From Tenacibaculum gallaicum (GTDB lineage: Bacteria > Bacteroidota > Bacteroidia > Flavobacteriales > Flavobacteriaceae): a stretch of DNA of 64,000 nucleotides. Made by a program: the position numbers and the translations under genes. Below are positions 1-8,681 of this stretch, piece by piece. Within the stretch, counting starts at the first letter, position 1. Each line of letters opens with the position of its first letter. The notes under the pieces were generated by a model that saw nothing but the letters and a program-made list of their open reading frames with translations, made no database searches and had not been told where the DNA came from. The DNA is taken from the NCBI RefSeq assembly GCF_003387615.1, contig NZ_QUNS01000002.1, positions 310,001-374,000 on the forward strand, given 5' to 3'.

Positions 1-2577
1 AGGATCTACACCAGCCCATTCTTGCATATAAAAGTCAAAAATAGAACGACCTTGAGCATAAGCGTAACCTCCATCCTCACTTGAATTTGAATCCAGAATT
101 TTTGGTAAACCAGTTGAAGGATCTAATGGCATAGTTTTCATTTCGTTACTTAGGATTTCTCCATTTAAAGATAAGTCTAATTTAAAGTTTTCCTTATTTA
201 TGATATGTGTAGTAACATCAAACTCAAACCCGTTATATTGAACTTCTCCATCGTTTACCAAAATAGAAGAAAGTCCTGAAGAAGGTCCAAGTCTTCTATT
301 GAAAAATAAATTGTCGGTATTTCTTATATAATAGTCAAAGTTAGCATCAACATAATTACCTAAACTTAATTCAACACCAGTTTGGAACATTCTAGTTGTT
401 TCCCAAGTTAAATCAGGATTACCAGCTAAACGTAAATCAATAGCAGCACCACCTCCAATAAAATTAACATTAAATATATCAAAACCAGAAGTATTTAAAG
501 CACCGTCTTGATCTCCTGTTACACCCCAAGAAGCTTTTGCTTTTAAGTAAGAAATAAAACTGTTTTGCATAAAGTCTTCTTCACTAACAACCCATGAAGC
601 ACCAACTGAGCCAAATACACCCCACTTATCGTTTACAAATCTAGAAGAACCATCCGTTCTCAACGATCCTGTGAAATAATACTTTCCAGCATAGTTATAG
701 TTTACTTGTCCAAAATAAGATTCAATTCCCGAGCCAACTTCATAGCCTGAGGCTGCAGCACTGGCTTCTAAATAATTATTTAAGTTATATAAGCCAGGAA
801 CAACTATGTTTTGTTTAAAAGCTTGATCTTGTACAAATCTTCTTTCAAAAGTTTCATGAGCAGCCAAAGCTTCTAAACTATGATCTCCAAAAGAGGTTTT
901 ATAACGTAAGAGTTGTAAGAATGTTTGAGACCATCTAACTCTGTTTCTAACAGTAATGTTTCCATTAACTCCAGCAGCAGTACCATAAGCATGGTTACTA
1001 ATATTGTTTCTTTGTTCGATAGAGTATTGACCTCCAAATTTAGTTTCAAAAGATAACTTATCAGTTAATTTAAAATTAGCACTAAAACTACCATTTAATG
1101 CATGTGTGTCAAACGCATCCAAATCTAAAATAGCAGAAGCTATAGGGTTTAATAAGTTTGATATAGGTCTATCTCTATTAAAACCATTTGTAGTTCCTGT
1201 TGGAGCACCATAGTCAAATTGGTTGCCACCATAAATAGGATCAGGAATTAATTGACCTGTGTTAGGGTATCTAGCATATACTGGATAAATAGGAGCCATC
1301 TTATCAGCAAATTCGAATACATTTTCAGCTCCTACAATCTGACCATTATTTGTGCTTTCAGAATAAGCATAACCTATATTTACTCCTATGTTTAACCAAT
1401 CTTTAACATCAGAGTTTAAATTAAGTCTGGTAGTATACCTTCTGTAGTCTGAGTTTAAAGAATAGCCACTGTCATCAAGATATCCAAATGAAGCAAAATA
1501 CTTAGATTTTTCTGAACCTCCAGAAAATCGTACGTTAGCTTCTTGTCTGATTCCAGTACCAAAAGCTAAATCAGCATATTTTTCTGGAGTAAAAAGACGT
1601 TGAACACCAGAGCGAACAGTTTTTGTAGCAGGATCTATTAAAGCAGAAGCATCAGCAACATTCCACATATTATAACCGTCACCAGCTCCAACTGAAGTAA
1701 ATAACCTTGCATTAGCATAAGCTACAGGGTCAGCGCTACCATCTAAAGCTCCCTCATTATAAATACCTTCCCATGTATAACCGATATATTCTTCTGGAGA
1801 TGTTAGAACCTCATATCTAGGTATAAGTTGTGTGTTGATACCTGTTTTAACATCAACCTCTATAGAACTTCTTTCAGAGTTGTTGCTACCACTTTTTGTA
1901 GTTATAAGGATAACTCCATTTGCTCCTCTAGAACCATAAATAGCTGTTGCTGTAGCATCTTTTAGTATTGTAGTATTTTTGATATCCGAAGGGTTAATCG
2001 AGTTTAAGTCAAAATTCCCAGCAAAAGGGATTCCATCAACCACATATAATGGGCTACGATTACCTAAAGGAGAACCATAACCACGAATACGTACAGTACC
2101 AATAGAACCTGGTTGCCCTGAAGTGTTAATTACTGTTACACCCGAAACCTCACCAGCTAATGCTTGAGATACGTTAGAAAAAGATTTAGCCTCAATGTTT
2201 TCAGCTTTAACTACAGATGCTGTACCAGCATAAGATTTTTTTGTAGTAGTACCATAACCTACGACAACTACTTCTTCTAATAAATTGTCTGTTTCTAACA
2301 CAACGCTAATTTGGTTAGAAGACCCAACAGTTTTTTCAGTAGTTTTCATACCTACAAAACTGAAAACTAAAACATCCCCTGTCTTAGCTTGAATAGAGTA
2401 GTTTCCATCAAAATCAGTTTCAGTACCCTGTGTAGTACCTTTTTTTAAGATCGTAACCCCCGGTAATGGACCAGATTCATCTGAAACAGTACCTGAAATC
2501 GTTCTTTCTTGTGCAAAGGATATTTGCACAATTAACGCTAGGAATAGCGTTAAAATTCCATTAAACTTTGTTCTCAT
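1..2577 (-). CDS. SusC/RagA-family TonB-dependent outer-membrane receptor (partial, C-terminus outside window)
   Basis: Open reading frame from the ATG at 2577 to the left edge, 859 codons without a stop. It starts MRTKFNGILT, has a Sec signal ending near SFAQE, then a carboxypeptidase-like domain (ISGTVSDESGPLPGV), a TonB-plug region (SGQPGSIGTVRIRGYG, PLYVVDGIPF, NGVILITTK) and the first part of the beta-barrel. SusC proteins import oligosaccharides or peptides together with a SusD lipoprotein and TonB; the substrate here cannot be told. The first ~110 residues are nearly the same as in the SusC at 4218-7433, but the barrels differ. A terminator lies upstream, so it is probably transcribed separately from the preceding SusD gene. 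Its own SusD partner is expected beyond the left edge. Confidence 0.95.
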   Translation of the reverse strand, partial: MRTKFNGILTLFLALIVQISFAQERTISGTVSDESGPLPGVTILKKGTTQGTETDFDGNYSIQAKTGDVLVFSFVGMKTTEKTVGSSNQISVVLETDNLLEEVVVVGYGTTTKKSYAGTASVVKAENIEAKSFSNVSQALAGEVSGVTVINTSGQPGSIGTVRIRGYGSPLGNRSPLYVVDGIPFAGNFDLNSINPSDIKNTTILKDATATAIYGSRGANGVILITTKSGSNNSERSSIEVDVKTGINTQLIPRYEVLTSPEEYIGYTWEGIYNEGALDGSADPVAYANARLFTSVGAGDGYNMWNVADASALIDPATKTVRSGVQRLFTPEKYADLAFGTGIRQEANVRFSGGSEKSKYFASFGYLDDSGYSLNSDYRRYTTRLNLNSDVKDWLNIGVNIGYAYSESTNNGQIVGAENVFEFADKMAPIYPVYARYPNTGQLIPDPIYGGNQFDYGAPTGTTNGFNRDRPISNLLNPIASAILDLDAFDTHALNGSFSANFKLTDKLSFETKFGGQYSIEQRNNISNHAYGTAAGVNGNITVRNRVRWSQTFLQLLRYKTSFGDHSLEALAAHETFERRFVQDQAFKQNIVVPGLYNLNNYLEASAAASGYEVGSGIESYFGQVNYNYAGKYYFTGSLRTDGSSRFVNDKWGVFGSVGASWVVSEEDFMQNSFISYLKAKASWGVTGDQDGALNTSGFDIFNVNFIGGGAAIDLRLAGNPDLTWETTRMFQTGVELSLGNYVDANFDYYIRNTDNLFFNRRLGPSSGLSSILVNDGEVQYNGFEFDVTTHIINKENFKLDLSLNGEILSNEMKTMPLDPSTGLPKILDSNSSEDGGYAYAQGRSIFDFYMQEWAGVDP
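2509..2553 (-). promoter_or_regulatory. tandem stem-loops in the signal-peptide coding region of SusC
   Basis: Two perfect 9-bp inverted repeats lie directly next to each other: TTAACGCTA/TAGCGTTAA (2532-2540 with 2545-2553, 4-nt loop) and TTGTGCAAA/TTTGCACAA (2509-2517 with 2523-2531, 5-nt loop). In the mRNA they occupy about nt +25 to +69 after the start codon. The same pair is present in the other SusC gene at 7365-7409 with identical stems and altered loops. A regulatory or mRNA-stability role is inference; the base pairing is seen directly. Confidence 0.55.
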
Positions 2578-2645
2578 TATGTAATTATTTGAATTAATTA
2601 GCTGCTAAAATCATAAATATATCTTAAATAAACAATTTTTTAACA

Positions 2646-2678
2646 TAAAAAAGTGCCTTGTTAACAAGACACTTTTAA
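2646..2678 (-). terminator. intrinsic terminator after susD
   Basis: Read on the minus strand, AAAAGTGTCTTGTT pairs with AACAAGGCACTTTT (one G-U pair) and the right arm runs into a T tract. It lies about 20 nt past the SusD stop codon and about 70 nt before the next SusC start, so it should separate the two Sus units. Confidence 0.8.
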
Positions 2679-2698
2679 TAAAAGATGTTATATAAATG

Positions 2699-4204
2699 TT
2701 AATTTACATCCCAAAATAATTTTGAGACCATAGTATCTCCATCAGATAAACTCTGTCTAGCAGCATTCCAGTTGGTATTATTCAATAACTGCTCCTTTTG
2801 AGGATAAGTAACTCTATTAGGTATTGTATTCAAATCAGGTACAAGAGTGGTAAATGTAGCAGAACCATAAGTGTCACCTGGAACAGTTAATGTATTAGGA
2901 TAGCCAGTTCTTCTGTATTCTGTCCATGCTTCTAAACCGTCCATATAGAGAGCTATGTATTTTTGGGTTAAAACGGTTTCTTGATTAGCTGCAGGTAAAT
3001 TAGCTATATAAGAATCAGCATCAGTATTTGATACACCCCAGAACACCATTGAAGCTTTTACTCCGTTTTCGTAATTAGCTTGATTCCATCCATTGAATTC
3101 AGATCTAATAAATTCTATCTCAGAATAAGTAAGTATAGGTTGCTTGTAGTTTTGCTTGATTATATCTGAGCTAGGAATTCCTTCGTCACTCACAGCTCTA
3201 GCTGTAGCATTTCCAAAGCCATATGGTAAACCTACTACTTCAGTAGTTCCTAAGCGAGTGTCAAAATATTGAGTTGTTCGAGGGTCTTCTTCAGTAATTG
3301 AAGTAAAAGGGCCTACTCGATTATATAGCAACTCTGTAAAAGATAATGCAGGACCAAAGTCTCTTCTTGCTTCTACGGTAAATGCTTGATGCCAAGGACC
3401 TCCAGTGATGTCGTCTAAGCCATAAGTGAAATTTGCTTCATCAGCACTAGAATTAAAAGCTTTTGAATCAGATTCATTAAAAACTTGCACAGCTAAAGCA
3501 TTGTTTACATCACTAATATGGGCAGCTAATCTAAGTCGTATTGAATGAGCAAAAGAAATCCATTTATCAGGATTCCCATCATATAAATGATCACCGTTAT
3601 TAAATACTGTTTTAGAATCGTCCATTTTATTGGCAGCGTCTAGTAATTCTGCTAAAAGATCTTCATAAATAGTTTGAATGTCAGTATAAGCAGGGCTTGT
3701 TACTCCTTCTTCTAGTCGTAATCCTTCAAAAGCAGCATTATCTCTTTGTCCATAACTCCAATAAGGGGCGTCACCAAAAGTATCAACTAATTTAGAGAAT
3801 GTAAAAGCCATCATTATTCTACAAGCTTGAACTTGATTATTATTATCGCCATAAGTAGCCATTAAGTCAGAAGTTTGAGGGTCTTCTACTAATTCTATAG
3901 CTTTTTTTAAGTCAGTTAATATACGATAAGGCCACTCCCATAGATCATCTATTTGGGATGTTCTAAGTGCATATCTATTTTCGTCAGTATAGAATGTTTC
4001 AGCCCAATATTGAGCAAATCCTAGGGTTCCTCTAGCTCCTGTCCATTGATCATTTAATTCATAGGCTAAATCGAATTGAGCACTAGTTACTAAATGTGTT
4101 GAAGGGGCTACCTCTGGATTATCAGGATCGATAATGTAATCTGTATCACATGCTAAAAATGAACTTAGCAAAAGTGAAGCGAATATATATTTTATTTTTT
4201 TCAT
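2699..4204 (-). CDS. SusD/RagB-family nutrient-binding lipoprotein
   Basis: 501 aa. The N-terminus MKKIKYIFASLLLSSFLAC is a lipoprotein signal with the acylated cysteine at residue 19. The rest is an alpha-helical SusD-like fold, with tetratricopeptide-like helices after residue 60 and a substrate lid on top of the SusC barrel in known complexes. The sequence style (YWAETFYTDENRY, the YIALYMDGLEAWTEYRRTG stretch near residue 420) fits the SusD-like_2 subgroup. It lies 13 nt downstream of the SusC stop at 4218 and must be cotranscribed with it. No glycosidase, peptidase or sulfatase gene stands next to the pair, so the ligand stays open; peptide import is as possible as glycan import. Confidence 0.92.
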   Translation of the reverse strand: MKKIKYIFASLLLSSFLACDTDYIIDPDNPEVAPSTHLVTSAQFDLAYELNDQWTGARGTLGFAQYWAETFYTDENRYALRTSQIDDLWEWPYRILTDLKKAIELVEDPQTSDLMATYGDNNNQVQACRIMMAFTFSKLVDTFGDAPYWSYGQRDNAAFEGLRLEEGVTSPAYTDIQTIYEDLLAELLDAANKMDDSKTVFNNGDHLYDGNPDKWISFAHSIRLRLAAHISDVNNALAVQVFNESDSKAFNSSADEANFTYGLDDITGGPWHQAFTVEARRDFGPALSFTELLYNRVGPFTSITEEDPRTTQYFDTRLGTTEVVGLPYGFGNATARAVSDEGIPSSDIIKQNYKQPILTYSEIEFIRSEFNGWNQANYENGVKASMVFWGVSNTDADSYIANLPAANQETVLTQKYIALYMDGLEAWTEYRRTGYPNTLTVPGDTYGSATFTTLVPDLNTIPNRVTYPQKEQLLNNTNWNAARQSLSDGDTMVSKLFWDVN

Positions 4205-4217
4205 CTTATTTTATTAT

Positions 4218-7200
4218 TTAGAAAGATAAGTTTAAGTTCATACCAAAAGATCTTACAGAAGGTTGTAAACCACCTTCTAAACCTTGAATATTGCCTGAGC
4301 CAGTCGATACTGTTTCTGGATCAATACCATCATAATCAAGTCCCCACGTATATAAGTTTCTACCAAACAAACTAAGTCTAGCCTTATCAAAAACTTTTAA
4401 AAACTCTCCTTTAAAAGTGTAACCAAGAGAGATCTCTCTTAATTTATAGAAGTCAGCGTCAAAAACATTTTGAGCATCAGGAGTACCGTTACCACCATAA
4501 TGATAAGCACCGTAATCCGCTGCTGAAATTCTTGTAGTATTAGGAGCTGTGTTTGTAACAGTGTAGCTGTTGCCGTTATCGTTATAAGTAACAGTTCCTG
4601 TTACCCCAGGTAATACTATACCATCCTCTCTAATGTTATTGTCAACAGTTGCTTGTAACATACCAGAGTACATACCCCATTGGTGTGTTGTAGAGAAATA
4701 TTTACCACCTTTACTCATTTCTATTAAGACTCCTAAATCAAAATTTTTGTATTTAAAAGAGTTACGTAAACCAGCTGTGAAGTCAGGATTAGTATTTCCT
4801 AATGGGACAAGATCTCTTGTAGCTGCATAGGCTCCATTACTGTTAATAACTTTATTACCTTGGTCATCATAAATGAAATCAGTTCCCATGATGGTAGCAT
4901 AAGGGTTTCCTACAGTAGCAGCTAATTGAGCTTGAAACGGAGCGTCTGATAAAAGTATAGAGCTTAAGCCATCTTGTAATTCAACTAATAAGTTTTCGTT
5001 TTTAGCAAAATTTAAATCAATATCCCATTTGAAATTTTCACTAACAATAGGTTTTAAGCCTAATTGAACCTCTATACCTTTGTTAGTCATTTTACCAGCA
5101 TTAATCCATTGAGAACCATAACCAGAACCAAAAGAAAGGTCTACAGGTATTATTTGATCTGTTGTTTCATTATTATAATAAGTAACGTCAAGATTTACAC
5201 GCCTATTTAAGAAGCTTAATTCAGCACCTACTTCCCAAGTAGTAGTAGTTTCATTTTTTAAGTTAGGGTTTAATAATCTTGAAGGTACTGTAACTCTACC
5301 GTCTCCTTTGAAAGAATCATCTAAAGATAAGGTTCTAATAATTCGATAAGGGTTGGTGTCGTTACCTACTTGAGCCCACCCTAATCTTAATTTACCGTAG
5401 TTAAACCAATCAACATTAGGTAGAAGAATATCGTTAAATACCCAAGCTAAGGAAGCTGAAGGATAAAAATAAGAATTGTTATCTTCTGGTAAAGTAGAAG
5501 ACCAATCATTCCTTGCAGTTAAATCTATAAATAATTGATTAGCAAAAGCTAAGCTAATACTTCCGAATAGGCTATTTACAACTTTTTGAGAATTATCTGA
5601 GTCTTTTACTAATAATCCTAAACTGTTATTCATATTGTATATGTTAGGAACAGATAACCCTCCAGTAGTTTGGTTCATTCTGTAATTCAAAGTATTATTT
5701 CTTTTATTTGCTCCAAATAAAGCTGAAAGTTTGAAGTTGTTAGAAATATCTTTTTTGTAATTTGCTGTAAATTCGTAGTTATACTCTTTGAAATCATAAG
5801 TTCTCTCTAGGTATTGAGATTGAGCTTGAGAACCTATAGCAACTCTCTCTGAGTTTCTAAAATTATATGTATCTGCATAAATACTTCCCTTAACACTTAA
5901 GTCATCAGTGATTTGATAACTTAAACTAGCGTTTCCGTAAACACGAGTTCTATTGTCGGTTGGAAGGTTTTCGTTTACAGTCCAATATGGGTTGTCAGAG
6001 TAGTTTGGTCTAGCGTCATTCCAAGCAATTCTATTCCAAGTTCTTTGAGTGCCATCATTATTTTTATACTTCTGTAGTCTTTTGTAGTCCAATTGTCTTT
6101 GTCCCCATTGAAAGAATTTTTGAGTCACACTATTATCGTCATAACCTATAACAGGTCTTGTTCCAGACGTTTGTACATAGTTAATAGTGCTTACAGCTGT
6201 TAATTTGTCTGATAATTTTTGGTTTATGCTGAACTTAGCAAAGTGACGATTAACCTCAGTGTTTGGAACAATACCTGTGCTCTCTTGTAATCCTGCTGAG
6301 AATAATACGTTTCCTTTATCGGTAGCAGAAGTTAAAGTTATGTTATTGTTTGTTGCGATACCAGTTTTAAAGAAAGAGTCTACATCATTTTCAGGAGCAA
6401 CCCATGCTCGTGGTTTTAAATAATCATTAGGAAAGCTAGTTTGATCAAACGCGTCCCAGTGTAAGACCTTTAAACTTGGATCATATTTAGGTCCCCAGCT
6501 CTCATCTGTGTCATAAGCAACTAGCATATACTCAGTACCATTGATCGTTTGTGTGGCAAAGCCATTTCTACCGCCATCTGCATCAGAGATTATAGAACCA
6601 CCACCATATTCTCTTTGTAATTTAGGTAATATAGCAACTTCCGAAAAGGTAATAGATGAATTAATGCTTACTCCTAATTTCTTTGAGTTTTTACCAGTTT
6701 TTGTTGTTATCAAAATAACACCGTTAGATGCTCTAGATCCATACAAAGCTGCTGCAGCACCTTTCAATACGGTAACAGTTTCTATGTTGTTGGGGTCTAT
6801 ATCGTTAATTGTACTACCAAAATCAATACCACCAGCCCCTCTTTGAGTGTCTTCAGTATTGAAATTAGAGTTGTCCATAGGGATACCATCAATAACAAAA
6901 AGAGGTTGGTTTTCTCCTGTAACAGAGTTTGTTCCTCTAATTAAAATTCTTTGAGATCCACCTAAGTTTCCAGAAGGAGAGTTGATCTTTAATCCAGCAA
7001 CTTTACCTGATAAAGCACTAATAGCATTATCGTTTTGCGCAGCGTTTAGTTCCTCTGATTTTACTTTAGGAGCGGCAAAAGCTAAGGCTCTTTCACTTCT
7101 CGATTGCCCTAATGCTGTAACTACAACTTCGTCTAATACGTTATCTGTAGCCATTGTCAGGTTTATCGTGTTAGAGCTTCCAATTGTTTTTTCAGTAGTT

Positions 7201-7433
7201 TTCATACCAACAAAACTGAAAACAAGAATATCTCCAGTTTTTGCTTTAATAGAATACTTACCATCAAAATCTGTCTCTACACCAGAAGTAGTCCCTTTTA
7301 TTAATACGTTAACTCCTGGTAAAGGACCCGTTTCGTCTGAGACAGTACCTGAAATTACTTTTTCTTGTGCAAAGGACATTTGCACAATTAACGCTAGGAG
7401 TAGCGTTAAAATTCCATTAAACTTTGTTTTCAT
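4218..7433 (-). CDS. SusC/RagA-family TonB-dependent outer-membrane receptor
   Basis: 1071 aa from the ATG at 7433. An in-frame ATG 36 nt further upstream is less likely, because the paralogue at 2577 starts with the same MxTKFNGILT sequence and the non-coding leader is conserved between the two genes. Order of parts: signal peptide to about residue 22 (SFAQ), carboxypeptidase-like domain (ISGTVSDETGPLPGV), plug (GGSQRILIRGTNSV, PLFVIDGIPM, SNGVILITTK), and a 22-strand barrel ending in an aromatic-terminated strand (MNLNLSF) as usual for BAM substrates. It forms an operon with the SusD gene 13 nt downstream. Gene order and strand indicate divergence from rpsL. Confidence 0.95.
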   Translation of the reverse strand: MKTKFNGILTLLLALIVQMSFAQEKVISGTVSDETGPLPGVNVLIKGTTSGVETDFDGKYSIKAKTGDILVFSFVGMKTTEKTIGSSNTINLTMATDNVLDEVVVTALGQSRSERALAFAAPKVKSEELNAAQNDNAISALSGKVAGLKINSPSGNLGGSQRILIRGTNSVTGENQPLFVIDGIPMDNSNFNTEDTQRGAGGIDFGSTINDIDPNNIETVTVLKGAAAALYGSRASNGVILITTKTGKNSKKLGVSINSSITFSEVAILPKLQREYGGGSIISDADGGRNGFATQTINGTEYMLVAYDTDESWGPKYDPSLKVLHWDAFDQTSFPNDYLKPRAWVAPENDVDSFFKTGIATNNNITLTSATDKGNVLFSAGLQESTGIVPNTEVNRHFAKFSINQKLSDKLTAVSTINYVQTSGTRPVIGYDDNSVTQKFFQWGQRQLDYKRLQKYKNNDGTQRTWNRIAWNDARPNYSDNPYWTVNENLPTDNRTRVYGNASLSYQITDDLSVKGSIYADTYNFRNSERVAIGSQAQSQYLERTYDFKEYNYEFTANYKKDISNNFKLSALFGANKRNNTLNYRMNQTTGGLSVPNIYNMNNSLGLLVKDSDNSQKVVNSLFGSISLAFANQLFIDLTARNDWSSTLPEDNNSYFYPSASLAWVFNDILLPNVDWFNYGKLRLGWAQVGNDTNPYRIIRTLSLDDSFKGDGRVTVPSRLLNPNLKNETTTTWEVGAELSFLNRRVNLDVTYYNNETTDQIIPVDLSFGSGYGSQWINAGKMTNKGIEVQLGLKPIVSENFKWDIDLNFAKNENLLVELQDGLSSILLSDAPFQAQLAATVGNPYATIMGTDFIYDDQGNKVINSNGAYAATRDLVPLGNTNPDFTAGLRNSFKYKNFDLGVLIEMSKGGKYFSTTHQWGMYSGMLQATVDNNIREDGIVLPGVTGTVTYNDNGNSYTVTNTAPNTTRISAADYGAYHYGGNGTPDAQNVFDADFYKLREISLGYTFKGEFLKVFDKARLSLFGRNLYTWGLDYDGIDPETVSTGSGNIQGLEGGLQPSVRSFGMNLNLSF
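7365..7409 (-). promoter_or_regulatory. tandem stem-loops in the signal-peptide coding region of SusC (second copy)
   Basis: TTAACGCTA (7388-7396) pairs with TAGCGTTAA (7401-7409) and TTGTGCAAA (7365-7373) pairs with TTTGCACAA (7379-7387). Stems are identical to those at 2509-2553; the loops are GGAG instead of GGAA and GGACA instead of GGATA (plus-strand reading). Function unknown. Confidence 0.55.
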
Positions 7434-7699
7434 TATGTAATTATTTGAATTAATTGAGCCAAAAATCATAAATAAAACTTAAAAAAACAAGGTAATTGTT
7501 AAATAATTCTAAAAAAAACATAGTGTTTTTGTTTTAAGAGTTGTGTTTGTTGTTTTTTTTTGAAGATTATTTAATTTTTTAATACTTAATAAAGGTTTGT
7601 TGTTTTTTTGTGTTTTGATAATGTTAGTAAAGGACTGGTGAAGAGTAAGGTAATTAAAGGTAAAGCTGTGTGTTGTTTTTAAAAATAACTTATTGATAT
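7434..7699. other. AT-rich divergent intergenic region, no gene seen
   Basis: Between the SusC start and the rpsL promoter there are long A and T runs and a small AAAAACA/TGTTTTT inverted repeat near 7513-7529. The first ~22 nt next to the SusC ATG match the leader of the other SusC gene. On the minus strand ATTACCTTGTT near 7483-7493 resembles a degenerate -7 box, but I cannot name a SusC promoter with confidence. No ORF with coding character was found. Confidence 0.5.
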
Positions 7700-7729
7700 T
7701 TGAATAATTAGAAAATTATCGTACATTTG
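7700..7729 (+). promoter_or_regulatory. Bacteroidota-type promoter of the str operon (rpsL)
   Basis: TTG at 7700-7702, 19 nt, then TACATTTG at 7722-7729: an exact match to the housekeeping consensus TTG-N19-TAnnTTTG of this phylum. It is followed by a leader of about 50 nt and the rpsL ATG at 7787. Confidence 0.8.
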
Positions 7730-7786
7730 CACTCTCTTAAAATTAGAGTAATTTAAGTACAAATTAAAAACAAGTAATAATTTAGT

Positions 7787-8167
7787 ATGCCAACTATTCA
7801 ACAATTAGTTCGTAAAGGAAGAACCAAAATAACTAAGAAGAGTAAATCGGCTGCATTACAATCATGTCCTCAAAGACGTGGAGTTTGTACGCGTGTGTAT
7901 ACCACTACACCTAAAAAACCTAACTCAGCAATGCGTAAGGTAGCAAGGGTAAGATTAACAAACGGTAACGAAATCAACGCGTATATTCCAGGTGAAGGAC
8001 ATAACTTGCAAGAGCACTCGATAGTATTAGTTAGAGGTGGAAGGGTAAAAGATTTACCAGGTGTTAAATATCACGTGGTACGTGGAGCATTAGATACTGC
8101 AGGAGTTGAGGGTAGAACCCAACGTAGATCTAAGTACGGTGCAAAACGCCCTAAAGACAAAAAGTAA
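7787..8167 (+). CDS. rpsL: 30S ribosomal protein S12
   Basis: 126 aa, full length. It carries the conserved [18 protein letters not shown] and [10 protein letters not shown] segments that line the decoding centre; the lysines whose substitution gives streptomycin resistance in other bacteria are present, so the protein looks wild type. First gene of the str operon, 58 nt after the -7 box, followed after 32 nt by rpsG. No Shine-Dalgarno motif stands before the ATG. Confidence 0.98.
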   Translation: MPTIQQLVRKGRTKITKKSKSAALQSCPQRRGVCTRVYTTTPKKPNSAMRKVARVRLTNGNEINAYIPGEGHNLQEHSIVLVRGGRVKDLPGVKYHVVRGALDTAGVEGRTQRRSKYGAKRPKDKK

Positions 8168-8199
8168 AAATTAATTAGTAACTTTTTTAATGTAAAGAC

Positions 8200-8676
8200 A
8201 TGAGGAAAAGAAGAGCTAAAAAAAGAGTTTTGTTACCGGATCCTAGATTCAACGATCAATTAGTTACACGTTTTGTGAATAACTTAATGTGGGACGGTAA
8301 GAAATCTGTAGCGTTCAAAGTGTTTTACGATGCAATGGATATCGTAAACGAAAAGAAAACTGACGAGGAAAAGTCGGCTTTAGAAATTTGGAAAGATGGT
8401 TTGTCAAATGTGATGCCTCACGTAGAAGTTCGTTCTCGTAGAGTAGGTGGAGCAACATTCCAAATTCCAATGCAAATTCGTCCGGATCGTAAGGTTTCTA
8501 TGGCGATCAAATGGATGATTTCGTATGCGCGTAAGCGTAATGAAAAAACAATGGCACAGCGTTTAGCTGCAGAAGTATTAGCTGCTGCTAAAGAAGAAGG
8601 TGCTGCTGTTAAGAAAAGAGTAGATACTCACAAAATGGCTGAGGCTAATAAAGCATTCTCACACTTTAGATTTTAA
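8200..8676 (+). CDS. rpsG: 30S ribosomal protein S7
   Basis: 158 aa, the usual length. N-terminal [19 protein letters not shown], then the rRNA-binding helices and the [15 protein letters not shown] loop typical of S7, which organises the 3' major domain of 16S rRNA and forms part of the E site. It is 5 nt ahead of fusA and clearly cotranscribed with rpsL and fusA. In enterobacteria S7 represses this operon; no matching mRNA site could be recognised here. Confidence 0.98.
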   Translation: MRKRRAKKRVLLPDPRFNDQLVTRFVNNLMWDGKKSVAFKVFYDAMDIVNEKKTDEEKSALEIWKDGLSNVMPHVEVRSRRVGGATFQIPMQIRPDRKVSMAIKWMISYARKRNEKTMAQRLAAEVLAAAKEEGAAVKKRVDTHKMAEANKAFSHFRF

Positions 8677-8681
8677 TAGAA

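Noticed and set aside
2577..7433. Invertible promoter or shufflon arrangement of the two SusC genes
   Set aside because: Shared 5' segments are direct repeats, no inverted repeats flank a promoter, and no site-specific recombinase gene is present.
7434..7469. Longer N-terminus of the second SusC gene (start 12 codons upstream)
   Set aside because: It would place 12 polar residues before the signal peptide, and the paralogous gene starts at the position corresponding to 7433.
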